This document shows positions 41,472-50,284 of a stretch of 64,000 bases of DNA, one piece after another. The DNA is from a bacterium. GTDB lineage: Bacteria > Sumerlaeota > Sumerlaeia > SLMS01 > JAHLLQ01. How positions within the stretch are numbered: the first letter of the stretch is position 1; the number at the start of each line of letters is the position of its first letter. The position numbers and the translations under genes were made by a program. The notes beneath the pieces were generated by a model. It was given only the letters and a program-made list of their open reading frames with translations, made no database searches and was not told where the DNA came from. The stretch lies in contig JAHLLQ010000006.1 in assembly GCA_020444065.1 (NCBI GenBank), positions 124,001 through 188,000 of the forward strand, in the 5' to 3' direction.

Positions 41472-42911
41472 CTAGCTTTGCGTCTTTTCCTGTTCTTCGC
41501 GTTCCCGCTCTGCGGCGGCGCGCTCTTCGAGGAGACGCTCGATCATCTTTGTGTCTTCCTCACTGATATTGTCGGTCACGCTCGCCTGCAATTGCTCGCC
41601 AAGTTTCGGGAAGGACTTGCTGACGCGTTGGATGATCCCATCAATCTCGCGCAGGTTGTCGGCGACTTCTTCGGTCTCCGCAATGATGTCGCCATCCTGC
41701 ATGAGCTCATTGGTATCTTCACCTGCAAGCAGGAAACGACGATAGATATCGCGCACGGTGACGACCGCATCGGCTTCGCGCCGGTTCAGCAACGCGACCT
41801 GGCGGCGCAGCGCCATGATGGAATCGATGCCGCGATCCAGCTCGGCCTCAAGCGCATCGGGCAGCATCTCGAGGATGTTCTCGCCGGACATGGAGAACTG
41901 ATCCGACGATTCTGCCTTCTCGCCGGCAATCGGTCCAGCCATTTGACGCGCAAGAATCTGCGACTGAGCATTGAGGCGCCGCGCCAGGGTGACGAGGCGC
42001 TGCAAACGCTGGGCGCGCTCTTCCTGCTCTTCCTCTGAGAGGGGCTCGCCGATCAGGCCTGTCGGCGCTGCTTCCTTCTTCGGAGCCTCGGCGACGGGTC
42101 GGACGGGAACTGGTGGCTCAACGCGCGGAAGGCGAACTTCGCGGGCTTCCTCGATAAGATCCGGCGGCAGGAGTCCGAGGAATTCTTCGGGGAGATCATC
42201 GAGCGAGATCAGTTCAGCCTTGGCGTTGAGGGCCGCCTCGGCCGTGACCAGCAAAAGGTCTTCCGAGTTGCCCGGCCATCTCCACTGACGGAACAGCGCG
42301 AGAACCTGGGCGTCTGCGCCGCGGGCGTTGCTGCGGCCGGTCTCTCGAGCACGCGCCGTCGCATAGCGGACCAACGCGGGAATATCCTCGGGACGTTCGC
42401 GAATCGGTGGAATGTTTACGTGATGTCCGCCAAGCAGTTCGCGCAGCTCGGGCAGAATCCCGCGCCCGCCGGGCGAATGCAGTTCGGGCTCGTGCGATGT
42501 CAGGACAATGCGCACATCGGCCTTGATTCGACGACCGAGCGTCGGGTCTTCGTAGCCGCGATCATTGACCAACTCCAGCAGCAGATACTGCAGATCGATC
42601 GGGAACTCGCGCTGTAGATTGATCACCAGCGTTCCATCGGCCGCCGTCCGCAGGTGGTCGCCCATGTTGGAAGGCAGCTTCCAGGTGATCGAGATTTTCG
42701 CAATTGGACGACTGGCCCGGTGACTGTGGTGATGGAGCAGTTTGGCGGCAAAGGACTTCTCTGTCCCCGTCTCGCCAGTGATCAGGACCGGCAAGTCGTC
42801 GTCGGCAAAGCTCTGGATCTGCTGATTGATCTCCGCCAGGGCGGCGGAGATGCCAGGAAGGAGTTGTGGAAGGTGCGCCTGGGAGACTGACACAATGTGC
42901 CTTTCGTCCAA
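41472..42911 (-). CDS. Degenerate sigma-54-activator-like AAA+ protein
   Basis: A 479-residue protein related to the central domain of NtrC-type activators, but missing key parts. A Walker A-like G-E-T-G-T-E-K-S (46-53) is present with Glu in place of the usual Gly. The G-A-F-T-G-A loop for sigma-54 contact is absent and the segment is shortened. The Walker B region reads A-D-G-T-L-V-I-N-L-Q without the D-E pair. Later blocks (P-P-I-R-E-R-P-E-D-I-P near 168-178, W-P-G-N near 212-215) are kept. Instead of a DNA-binding Fis domain, the last ~230 residues are Pro-rich then coiled-coil, rich in Arg, Glu and Ala. It therefore is unlikely to activate sigma-54 transcription. Role unknown; a nearby membrane protein and pseudo-phosphatase are neighbours. 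Confidence 0.78.
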   Translation of the reverse strand: MDERHIVSVSQAHLPQLLPGISAALAEINQQIQSFADDDLPVLITGETGTEKSFAAKLLHHHSHRASRPIAKISITWKLPSNMGDHLRTAADGTLVINLQREFPIDLQYLLLELVNDRGYEDPTLGRRIKADVRIVLTSHEPELHSPGGRGILPELRELLGGHHVNIPPIRERPEDIPALVRYATARARETGRSNARGADAQVLALFRQWRWPGNSEDLLLVTAEAALNAKAELISLDDLPEEFLGLLPPDLIEEAREVRLPRVEPPVPVRPVAEAPKKEAAPTGLIGEPLSEEEQEERAQRLQRLVTLARRLNAQSQILARQMAGPIAGEKAESSDQFSMSGENILEMLPDALEAELDRGIDSIMALRRQVALLNRREADAVVTVRDIYRRFLLAGEDTNELMQDGDIIAETEEVADNLREIDGIIQRVSKSFPKLGEQLQASVTDNISEEDTKMIERLLEERAAAEREREEQEKTQS

Positions 42912-43100
42912 TCGGTGAAGCGATCTCGTTGCTCGCGGCGACCGGCCGGGCCGCAGTCGATGCGATGAAAACCGGCGCAGCGGATATGCCGCAAGCAGGA
43001 TTCCCCAAAATCCCTTCTATGTCATTGAGGATACGGGCGAGGCGGTCAAGTCCAACCCTGATTTCCGAGGATTTAAGTCACGAGCAGGCGGGGAAGCGGG

Positions 43101-43622
43101 CTACTCCTTGACGTGCAGCTTCTTCTTCAGCTCCTCGCGCTTAGCGGGGTCGATGTCCTCCTGGTCCAGCAGGTCCGCCAGTTTGGCCGCGTTCGGGGCC
43201 ACCGGGAAGTAGCCGCACTTTGGCAGGAACTCGGGGCTCGCATCGAACAGGAGTGCCCGTGGGTAGTCTCGACACATGCCCGGTCTGGAATGGTACGAAT
43301 CGCAACGACGCGTCTTCGTATCAAAATGGGTGCATTTGAAGACAAAAGCGTTCTGCCGCGGCAGTTCGGACGTCAATTCAAAGCCGTTGACGCGCTTGTG
43401 CCAAGCCAGCATCAGGCGCCTGATCACCCGCGATCGGAAGTAGATCGGGTTTGTCTGAACAACCGGCGATTCACAGCATTGGGCGCACTTCTCACACGCT
43501 CCGCCGAGCCGATAGACGGATTTCCCCTGCAGTCGCCACAGAAAGCGCGTGGCGCTCAAGTCGATCGTGAAGCAAACCAGAGCGATTCGCTTGACGATAG
43601 TTCTGATGGGCCCGTCCTTCAT
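43101..43622 (-). CDS. YkgJ-family cysteine-cluster protein
   Basis: A 173-residue protein of the YkgJ/UPF0153 zinc/iron-chelating family. Its cysteines are set as C-x2-C-x2-C-C, then C-x-H, then C-D-S-Y-x-x-R-P-x-x-C-R-x-Y-P and a final K-C-G-Y, the family pattern thought to hold a metal or Fe-S site. A hydrophobic stretch near 12-30 may be a membrane-associated helix. The ATG at 43620-43622 follows GGAAGGA at 6 bases and is preferred to a Met 16 codons earlier. It lies upstream of the AAA+ gene on the same strand, 190 bases apart, so co-transcription is possible. Confidence 0.82.
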   Translation of the reverse strand: MKDGPIRTIVKRIALVCFTIDLSATRFLWRLQGKSVYRLGGACEKCAQCCESPVVQTNPIYFRSRVIRRLMLAWHKRVNGFELTSELPRQNAFVFKCTHFDTKTRRCDSYHSRPGMCRDYPRALLFDASPEFLPKCGYFPVAPNAAKLADLLDQEDIDPAKREELKKKLHVKE

Positions 43623-43728
43623 TTGATCCTTCCGTCGTGGCTGCGCGTTACGGTCCTTGACGACTGCCACAGAGGCAAAAAGAATATGCGCGGACAGGAG
43701 ATGATCTCAAGGGGTACGCGGCGGTTCC

Positions 43729-44787
43729 ATGCAAATCCTGTACGTCAGTTCATCGGATTTGATCCGGGCGCCGATGGCGCGTGTGCTGAGCATGAAGCTG
43801 GCCGCGGAGATGAACGCGATCGGCTCGAGCTTCGAAAGCGCCGGCCTGGACGTGGAAAACGCTGCTCCTCCCCCGCTGCCGGTCATCCAGTTTCTCCGCA
43901 GCAACCGATTGAACATCTCGAAACATCGCAGCAAGCCGGTGGATAGCCCGATTCTGCGTCGCACGGATCTGATCGTCTGCATGACGCACGATCTCGCCAA
44001 GCGCGCCCGCTCGGTCGTTGGTGCAGAGCACGAGGGCAAGATCGTGATTCTGAACGAGGCGGTCGGATTTGGCCGAACGCCGCGTGAAAAGGATATCCAA
44101 GAGCCGGAGATTCTCGAGTACGGCCCGCTGCTGAGTCTATATAGCCAGTTGAAGGCCTCTGTCGGCAGGCTCTGCCGAATACTGAGCGAGGCAGACGTCA
44201 CGCCGGCCGACTTTGGTGCTGTCGAGACGGACACGATGCCGGAGCATTTCCTCGACGATCCGCATCTGCGGCATTTCCTGGCGCATTACATCCATGAGTT
44301 CATCGAACGCGCCTTCGAGCCGCCGGCAGTGAAGCAAATCCAGGAAGCCCTGGAGGCCATGGGGCGTCCGCTTTCGCGCCTTGATGTGGAGGAACTGCTG
44401 CGCACCGATCTTCGTGGGCAAGTGAAGCGCACGCACGATGGATGCTGGGAAATCGATGCGACAGCCGCTCGGGAAAAGGAAGAGCAGGCCCGTAAGGAGC
44501 GCGAGCAGAAGAAGGCAGAAGAAGCGCGCCGTGCCCGGGAGAAGGCCGAGCGCGAGAAGGCCGCCCAGGAACAGGCCAACATGAGTATCGACGAGGCGCT
44601 CGATATCCTCTCGGTCACGATGCAGACGCCGCGCGAACAGGCTCAGAACACGTATCGTAAGCTGCTGATGCGGTACCACCCCGACAAGTTCCACGATGAC
44701 GAAGACTTCCGCAAGATGGCCGAGTCGAAAACCAAGCGCGTCAACATCGCGTGGGGGATGCTGAAGGATCGCCTGCCGGCGGGTTGA
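43729..44787 (+). CDS. Pseudo low-molecular-weight phosphatase fused to a J domain
   Basis: A 352-residue fusion. Residues 1-150 match the low-molecular-weight tyrosine phosphatase fold (I-L-Y-V near the start, I-R-A-P-M-A, S-x-G-L, then an R-T-D-L-I-V-C-M region). The catalytic P-loop, normally C-x5-R, reads S7-S-S-D-L-I-R13, so the nucleophilic Cys is Ser; the general-acid D-P is E-P. Hence it should not act as a normal phosphatase. Residues ~155-250 are an unfamiliar helical part, followed by a Lys/Glu/Arg-rich coiled coil (~255-290) and a C-terminal J domain (~290-352) with the H-P-D motif. J domains stimulate Hsp70 ATPase, so it may recruit a DnaK. I do not know this architecture from a described family. 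Confidence 0.82.
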   Translation: MQILYVSSSDLIRAPMARVLSMKLAAEMNAIGSSFESAGLDVENAAPPPLPVIQFLRSNRLNISKHRSKPVDSPILRRTDLIVCMTHDLAKRARSVVGAEHEGKIVILNEAVGFGRTPREKDIQEPEILEYGPLLSLYSQLKASVGRLCRILSEADVTPADFGAVETDTMPEHFLDDPHLRHFLAHYIHEFIERAFEPPAVKQIQEALEAMGRPLSRLDVEELLRTDLRGQVKRTHDGCWEIDATAAREKEEQARKEREQKKAEEARRAREKAEREKAAQEQANMSIDEALDILSVTMQTPREQAQNTYRKLLMRYHPDKFHDDEDFRKMAESKTKRVNIAWGMLKDRLPAG

Positions 44788-44878
44788 TATTCCCGGCACG
44801 GATTGGGCTTCAGCAATCGACCAGCGATTCGATCGCCGCGGAACGGCTCGGATCGTACTCCCTGACCGGTTGAGCGCA

Positions 44879-47116
44879 ATGAATCAGGCTGCATTTCGAA
44901 TACTGGGAATGGACTGCGCAGAGGAAATCGCCGCGCTGAAGGCTGAACTGAGCCCCATGGATGGCGTGGGCGAGCTGTCGTTCGACTTGTTGTCTGCGAA
45001 AATGACCGTAGAATTCGATCCTGCCTCGACGAATCTAGAGGCCTTGGCTGCCGCCGTCAAACGCACAGGCATGACTGCAAAGCCATGGACCGAGAAGGGG
45101 GCGGACGAAGAGACGGCCTTTTGGGAGCGCCGGGGGCGCTCGGTCATGACTACGGCGAGCGGAGCTGCCACGGCGGCCGGCTTTGTGATTCACGCGGCGA
45201 TCGGAGGCTTCCCTGCTGCCTTTGGTTGGGGAGAAACCGACGGCCCCATGCCAATCGCCCCGGTGATTCTTTACAGCCTGGCGATCATCACGGGCGGCTG
45301 GTTTGTCTTCCCGAAAGCGGCGGCATCCGCGCGCCGCCTTCGCCCCGACATGAATCTACTGATGACTGTTGCTGTGATCGGCGCCGTGGTTCTCGGTGAC
45401 TGGTTCGAAGCGGCAACCGTGGCATTCCTGTTCGCCTTATCGCTGCTTCTTGAATCATGGAGTGTCGGCCGCGCGCGCCGGGCGATCGGTACATTGATGG
45501 CGCTGGCTCCGCCAAAGGCGCGCATCATCTGTCCGCACGACGGCGACGAAGAGATGGTCGATGTCGACCGCGTCGCCGTAGGCACGACCGTGATCGTGCG
45601 CCCAGGTGAGAAGTTCCCGCTCGATGGACAGATTCTAAAGGGCGACACGACGGTCAACGAAGCCCCGATCACGGGCGAATCAGTCCCGGTCGAGAAGGCG
45701 ATAGGCGCGAACGTTTACGCCGGAACAATCAACGGTTCGGGCGCGATTGAATTCGAATCGACGAAGGAAGCAGAAGAAACAACACTGTCGCGCATCATTC
45801 ATATGGTGCGCGATGCACAGAGCAAGCGCTCCCCCACTGAGCAGTGGGTCGACAAGTTCGCCCGCGTCTACACGCCGGCAGTGATGGCTATGGCGGCACT
45901 GATCGCGGTCGTCCCGCCGCTTCTGCTCGGCGAGCCGTGGGACGAGTGGTTCTACCAGGCACTTGTTCTTCTGGTGATCGCGTGCCCCTGCGCGCTCGTG
46001 ATTTCGACGCCGGTCAGCATTGTCGCCGCGCTGGCAAGTGCCGCTCGCCAGGGGGTTCTCGTGAAGGGTGGCTTGTACCTTGAGCTCCCATCGCGCCTGA
46101 AGGCGCTCGCGCTCGACAAGACGGGAACACTGACGATTGGCAAGTCGCAGGTTCGCAAGGTCGTTCCTCTCAATGGACACACAGAGGAAGAGTTGATCGA
46201 GATTGCGGCATCGTTGGAAGCGCGTTCCGAGCATCCGCTGGCGCAGGCCATCGTGCAGCACGCGCGTGAAAAGGGACTGCAGTTCGAGGCCGCCGAAGAC
46301 TATCAGGCGTTGAAAGGCCGTGGCGCGCGTGCCCGGCGAAACGGCCGAGAATTCTGGATCGGGTCGCATCGGCTGCTGTCGGAAAGCGTTCACGAAACGC
46401 CCGAGTTGCGTGCCCAGTTTGAAGAACTCGCGTCGGTCGGCAACAGCGTGGTCGTGCTCGGGAACGAAGAGCATGTTTGCGGTCTGATCGCGCTCGCGGA
46501 TGCGGTGCGACCAGAGGCGCATGAGACCATTCACGCTCTCCACCACGCAGGCATTCGCAAAGTCGTCATGCTGACAGGCGATAATGAACCGACGGCTCGC
46601 GCCATTGCCGCGGAATCCGGCATCGACGATGTCCGGGCTGAACTGCTGCCCGAGGACAAACTGACTGCCATCGAGGAATTGGTCGCCGAGCACGGCGCCG
46701 TCGCCATGGTAGGCGATGGAGTCAACGACGCACCGGCCATGGCACGCGCAAGTCTGGGCATCGCGATGGGTGCCGTCGGGACGGACGTCGCCCTCGAAAC
46801 CGCGGACATCGCACTAATGAAAGACGATCTCTCACGCTTGCCGTGGTTAGTGAAGCACTCGCGCCGCACCCTGGGGATTATTCACCAGAACATCGTCTTC
46901 TCACTTGTCGTGAAAGGCGCATTCGTCGTCGCGACGTTGCTGGGCATCGCAACACTGTGGGCTGCGATTGCAGCAGACATGGGCGTTTCATTGCTTGTCG
47001 TGATGAATGCGCTGCGATTGCTGGGCGAACGCCCGGACAGCGCTGAAGGTGGCGCGGACATCATGGTTGGAGAGGCCTGCGGTTGCTGCGGGGACGATGA
47101 GAAGTGCTCCGCCTGA
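44879..47116 (+). CDS. P1B-type heavy-metal-transporting ATPase
   Basis: A 745-residue metal efflux pump, closest in layout to the Zn/Cd/Pb (CadA/ZntA) group. It has an N-terminal HMA-like fold (1-70) with G-M-D-C-A-E-E, in which the second Cys of C-x-x-C is Glu. Several membrane helices follow, then T-G-E-S (actuator), the C-P-C transport motif (~369-371), the phosphorylated D-K-T-G-T (Asp ~413) and the G-D-G-x-N-D hinge. The C-terminus ends in a Cys-rich G-C-C-G-x-D-E-K-C-S-A metal-binding tail. The ATG at 44879 was preferred to a TTG three codons earlier. No metal-sensing regulator is next to it. Confidence 0.92.
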   Translation: MNQAAFRILGMDCAEEIAALKAELSPMDGVGELSFDLLSAKMTVEFDPASTNLEALAAAVKRTGMTAKPWTEKGADEETAFWERRGRSVMTTASGAATAAGFVIHAAIGGFPAAFGWGETDGPMPIAPVILYSLAIITGGWFVFPKAAASARRLRPDMNLLMTVAVIGAVVLGDWFEAATVAFLFALSLLLESWSVGRARRAIGTLMALAPPKARIICPHDGDEEMVDVDRVAVGTTVIVRPGEKFPLDGQILKGDTTVNEAPITGESVPVEKAIGANVYAGTINGSGAIEFESTKEAEETTLSRIIHMVRDAQSKRSPTEQWVDKFARVYTPAVMAMAALIAVVPPLLLGEPWDEWFYQALVLLVIACPCALVISTPVSIVAALASAARQGVLVKGGLYLELPSRLKALALDKTGTLTIGKSQVRKVVPLNGHTEEELIEIAASLEARSEHPLAQAIVQHAREKGLQFEAAEDYQALKGRGARARRNGREFWIGSHRLLSESVHETPELRAQFEELASVGNSVVVLGNEEHVCGLIALADAVRPEAHETIHALHHAGIRKVVMLTGDNEPTARAIAAESGIDDVRAELLPEDKLTAIEELVAEHGAVAMVGDGVNDAPAMARASLGIAMGAVGTDVALETADIALMKDDLSRLPWLVKHSRRTLGIIHQNIVFSLVVKGAFVVATLLGIATLWAAIAADMGVSLLVVMNALRLLGERPDSAEGGADIMVGEACGCCGDDEKCSA

Positions 47117-47117
47117 A

Positions 47118-47160
47118 CTAAAAAGAAATCCGCGGACAGGGGACCATCCCCCGCCCGCGG
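47118..47160 (-). terminator. Terminator of the phospholipase D-like gene
   Basis: A stem of CCGCGG (47130-47135 with 47155-47160) plus GGGG/CCCC inside, followed on the minus strand by TTTCTTTTTAG. It lies ~25 bases past the stop of the minus-strand gene. Confidence 0.75.
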
Positions 47161-47184
47161 GCGTAACTCGATACTCTCTGCGAT

Positions 47185-48396
47185 TCAGTCCAGTACATCA
47201 TCCGCCGCTTCGACTTCTGCCGGATCCGGAAGCGGATCTTTGTAGTTCGTCGCGGTCGCGAAAATGTCGTCCACCCATGGGCGATAAACTTCGGTGACCA
47301 TGTCCTTCGAGCGAACGAGCACGGAGGCTTCGTTGTTCTTCTCCAGAGCCTCGAAGCTCCAGTTCGTCGAACCAACGACGACCGTGTCGTTGTCGATCAG
47401 CAGCATTTTCGCGTGTGTCGTTCGACCCGGATCGTCGCGATAGACCTCGATGCCAGCGGCATCCAGCCGATTCGCGAACTCCATCTCGGAGTCGTCCCAC
47501 TCGATTTGTTGCGTGCTGGTCCAGCTAAGATCCATGCACACCCGAACGCGAACGCCGCGCTTCTTGGCGGCAACCAGTTCTTCAAGCAGCAGGTTTGTCT
47601 CCGAGGGCTTCATCGCCGGACGGCCGGGGACTTCGCCGTAAACACTGTTATACCACTTCGCGTAATTCTGCACGACGTCGATGCTCTTCTGCGCCTCGCG
47701 AATGGCGTGGGCCAGGCGGACATAGTACCAGCGATTGTTCAGATACTCGATGTCGGCGGCGGGATAGGTTGCCATGTCAACGTCGGCAGGCGATACGGCC
47801 TCGGCCAGCGGAGCGAGGTCGGTGCCCTCGGGAACGAACGGAGCCGCATCGGCCACGCGCTTCGCGAAGTACTGGTAGTACTCGCGGCCCGCTTCCTTCG
47901 ACCACAGAATCACGCCGACCTCGTTGTTCAGCACCAGTGAGTAGTGCTTCCAGTTTGCAGAGGCGACAACAACCGCGTCGCGGTCGACGATGATGACCTT
48001 CTGGTGGCTCGTGATCTCGTCCGGGTCCAGGTAGACCATCGCACCGGCCTGAGCCAGTCGCTTGGCCACGCGCATGTTCGGAATGTCGTGCCGTCCCGCG
48101 GCCCAGAAGGAGGAGCGATCAATCACGGCGGTGACCTCGACGCCGCGCTCTGCGGCATGGATCAGGGCTTCGACCAGCGCATTGGACGGACTGTCCGGGT
48201 AGTTGAGGTAGTACTCGGCCTCGTAAAGACAGATGTTCACCGAATGCTTCGCGCCGTCGATCAGCTTTACAACGCCCGGAAAGTACTCGCGGCTGTTGAT
48301 CGGCGTGACCTTGCCGTCTTCAGCCCGCGCTGAGGTGCCCAGGAGAACTGCCACAGCCACCAGGATCAATGTCGACTTCCAAAAACGATTCACCAT
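47185..48396 (-). CDS. Exported phospholipase D-like protein
   Basis: A 403-residue PLD-superfamily protein with a signal peptide (residues ~1-25, ends T-S-A-R-A). It has two H-x-K-x4-D motifs: H131/K133/D138 in the first half and H328/K330/D335 in the second, each followed by an S-x-N-W run, as in bacterial PLD-like enzymes. These act on phosphodiester bonds in lipids or nucleic acids; the exported location favours an envelope or secreted substrate. The ATG at 48394-48396 has GGGAG 5-6 bases upstream and was preferred to the GTG four codons earlier. It is monocistronic with its own terminator. Confidence 0.88.
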   Translation of the reverse strand: MVNRFWKSTLILVAVAVLLGTSARAEDGKVTPINSREYFPGVVKLIDGAKHSVNICLYEAEYYLNYPDSPSNALVEALIHAAERGVEVTAVIDRSSFWAAGRHDIPNMRVAKRLAQAGAMVYLDPDEITSHQKVIIVDRDAVVVASANWKHYSLVLNNEVGVILWSKEAGREYYQYFAKRVADAAPFVPEGTDLAPLAEAVSPADVDMATYPAADIEYLNNRWYYVRLAHAIREAQKSIDVVQNYAKWYNSVYGEVPGRPAMKPSETNLLLEELVAAKKRGVRVRVCMDLSWTSTQQIEWDDSEMEFANRLDAAGIEVYRDDPGRTTHAKMLLIDNDTVVVGSTNWSFEALEKNNEASVLVRSKDMVTEVYRPWVDDIFATATNYKDPLPDPAEVEAADDVLD

Positions 48397-48507
48397 GTCT
48401 GCTCCCACAATGATCGGAATCCCCCCGCGCCCATCTGCCCGGGGCTGAATCAGCAGAGTAGCCTAGATGGGCGATGGTGCGATGGCAAGAGAGAGTTGGG
48501 GGGAGGC

Positions 48508-48614
48508 ATCCGCAGATTTCGCAGATTGCGCAGATTGGGAAAGAGAGAGTGCCAAGGATCTGGGATTTCGAGCGAAAGAATATTGAATCTGCGTAATCAT
48601 TCTAATCTGCGGAT
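48508..48614. repeat. Inverted and direct repeats upstream of the GxxExxY pseudogene
   Basis: ATCCGCAGATT (48508-48518) and its exact reverse complement (48604-48614) form an 11-bp inverted repeat spaced ~85 bases. Inside are two more GCAGATT copies (48521-48527, 48530-48536) and one inverted AATCTGC (48586-48592). The block ends ~70 bases before the GxxExxY start. Confidence 0.72.
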
Positions 48615-48683
48615 AACATCAACTGCACTTGCCCACTGACTGTTGGAGTACAAAATCAGCATTAGGCCATGAGGAGAAGGAAT

Positions 48684-49100
48684 ATGACCGCGTCCCACAA
48701 TTCCTCTGAGAAGCGTGATCCGGAGACTTATGCCATCATCGGAGCGGCGATGGAGGTGCATAAGGTCCTGGGGCGCGGGTTCCTTGAGCCAGTTTAGCAG
48801 GAAGCCCTCGCGATCGAATTCGAGTCGCGCGGCATCACGTTCCGGCGCGAGGTGGCGCTGCCCGTCACGCACAAGGATGTTCCTCTGAAGACGAGCTACC
48901 GGGCGGACTTCATCTGCTTCGATTCAGTCATTGTGGAGTTGAAGGCTTTGTCGAAGCTCACCGGAACGGAGACAGCTCAATTGCTCAATTACCTGAAGGC
49001 CACTGGCATCGAGCGTGGACTCCTGCTGAATTTCGGGGCCGCGAGTCTTGAGCGCAAGCGCCACGTCATGACCGCGACGGTATCCCCGCCCCAGCGTTAA
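48684..49100 (+). pseudogene. GxxExxY protein, disrupted by an in-frame TAG
   Basis: Matches small GxxExxY family proteins, which are common in environmental bacteria and have no settled function. A good start exists (GAGGAGAAGG before the ATG at 48684). Translation gives a helical A-M-E-V-H-K-V-L-G-R-G-F-L-E-P-V, then TAG at 48795-48797, then Q-E-A-L-A-I-E and a normal C-terminal half (about 100 codons) to TAA at 49098-49100. The stop lies exactly where the family's signature Tyr is expected (L-E-x-x-Y). Only one base change from TAC or TAT is needed, so the gene is probably recently disabled or misread. No frameshift is present. Confidence 0.85.
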
Positions 49101-49174
49101 CTCGCCTTGCACTCCAGGCCCGTTCCCCGTTTCAGTCTCGGGCGCGTGATTTTTGAAAGGACCTTCTCCGGACT

Positions 49175-50248
49175 ATGGATATCGGACTGATCGGGCTGCC
49201 TGGCAGTGGAAAAACAACGGTTTTCAATGCTTTGACGGGACAGAGCGCCTCCACGGCGCCGTCCGGCAAGCTCGAAGCGAACCAGGCAATCGTCAAGGTG
49301 CCCGACGAGCGGGTGGATCGGCTGGCGGAGCTGTACGAGCCAAAAAAGGTCACTCATGCGACGGTGAAGTACGTCGATCTGGTCGGTCTCCAGGTGCAGG
49401 AGGGCTCCGGTCTTCCGACGGCCGCGCTGACCTTGCTGGGCCAGACGGAGATGCTGGTCGTTATCCTGCGTGGATTCGATGGTGGCTTGGGTGCTCCCGA
49501 TCCGGCGTCTGAGGCTGAAGCTCTCGAACTAGAAATGACGATCAGCGATCTGCAGAAGGTCGAGAACCGCCTGCCGAAGATGGAAAAGCAGATCATGCGC
49601 GTGGCGGGCGCAGAGAAGGATCGGCTGCGCGCCGAGCAGTCTGCGCTCGAAAAGGCTCAAGGACCACTCGAAGCCGGGCAGCCGCTGCGAGAGTTGGAAT
49701 TCACGTCGGAGGAACTGCTCGCGATCCGCGGGTTCCAGTTCCTGACGCTGAAGCCAACGCTCTATCTCGTGAACACGGAATCGGTGGAGGCTGCCGCGGA
49801 TCCGGCAGCACTGGCACCCCTTTCCGAGCGCGCCGGGCGTCCTCACACGATGGTCGACGCGCTGGCGGGCAAGATCGAGGAGGAGATTGCGCAATTGGAT
49901 GCCGAGGAGCGCGAAATCTTCATGGGCGAGTACGGCATCGAGCGTCCCGGCAGCGAGCGCATCATCCGCCGCTCGTACGAGTTGCTCGGCCTGATGTCTT
50001 TCCTGACCGGTGGCAAGGACGAGGTTCGCGCTTGGACGATTCGTCGCGGATCGCCCGCTCCGGAAGCTGCCGGCGCGATTCACTCCGACATCCAGCAGGG
50101 CTTCATCCGCGCCGAGGTCGTGAAGTACGAAGACCTGATGAATCGCGGATCAATGAAGGCCTGTCGCGATCACGGGGAACTGCGCACGGAAGGCAAAGCC
50201 TACGTCGTGCAGGACGGCGACGTCATCGAGTTTCTGTTTAACAAGTAA
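49175..50248 (+). CDS. ychF: YchF-family ATPase/GTPase
   Basis: A 357-residue Obg-related P-loop NTPase. The P-loop is G-L-P-G-S-G-K-T-T (7-15), followed by the switch region and D-L-V-G-L-Q-V (G3 region), a coiled-coil insertion (~110-170) and the C-terminal TGS-like domain ending in D-G-D-V-I-E-F-L-F-N-K, all typical of YchF. YchF hydrolyses ATP rather than GTP in several species and is linked to ribosome and stress responses. The length is normal for the family. The start is an ATG about 12 bases after GAAAGGACC. The gene is convergent with the exported propeller-like gene, 36 bases from its stop. Confidence 0.95.
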   Translation: MDIGLIGLPGSGKTTVFNALTGQSASTAPSGKLEANQAIVKVPDERVDRLAELYEPKKVTHATVKYVDLVGLQVQEGSGLPTAALTLLGQTEMLVVILRGFDGGLGAPDPASEAEALELEMTISDLQKVENRLPKMEKQIMRVAGAEKDRLRAEQSALEKAQGPLEAGQPLRELEFTSEELLAIRGFQFLTLKPTLYLVNTESVEAAADPAALAPLSERAGRPHTMVDALAGKIEEEIAQLDAEEREIFMGEYGIERPGSERIIRRSYELLGLMSFLTGGKDEVRAWTIRRGSPAPEAAGAIHSDIQQGFIRAEVVKYEDLMNRGSMKACRDHGELRTEGKAYVVQDGDVIEFLFNK

Positions 50249-50284
50249 AACCTAAGCTGTTTATTGTCAGTGGGGAAGAAAGCG

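Noticed and set aside
48795-48797. TAG in the GxxExxY gene as a selenocysteine or pyrrolysine codon
   Set aside because: Sec uses TGA, Pyl genes are not visible in the window, and the expected residue is Tyr; a plain nonsense change is simpler. Kept only as a check in the findings.
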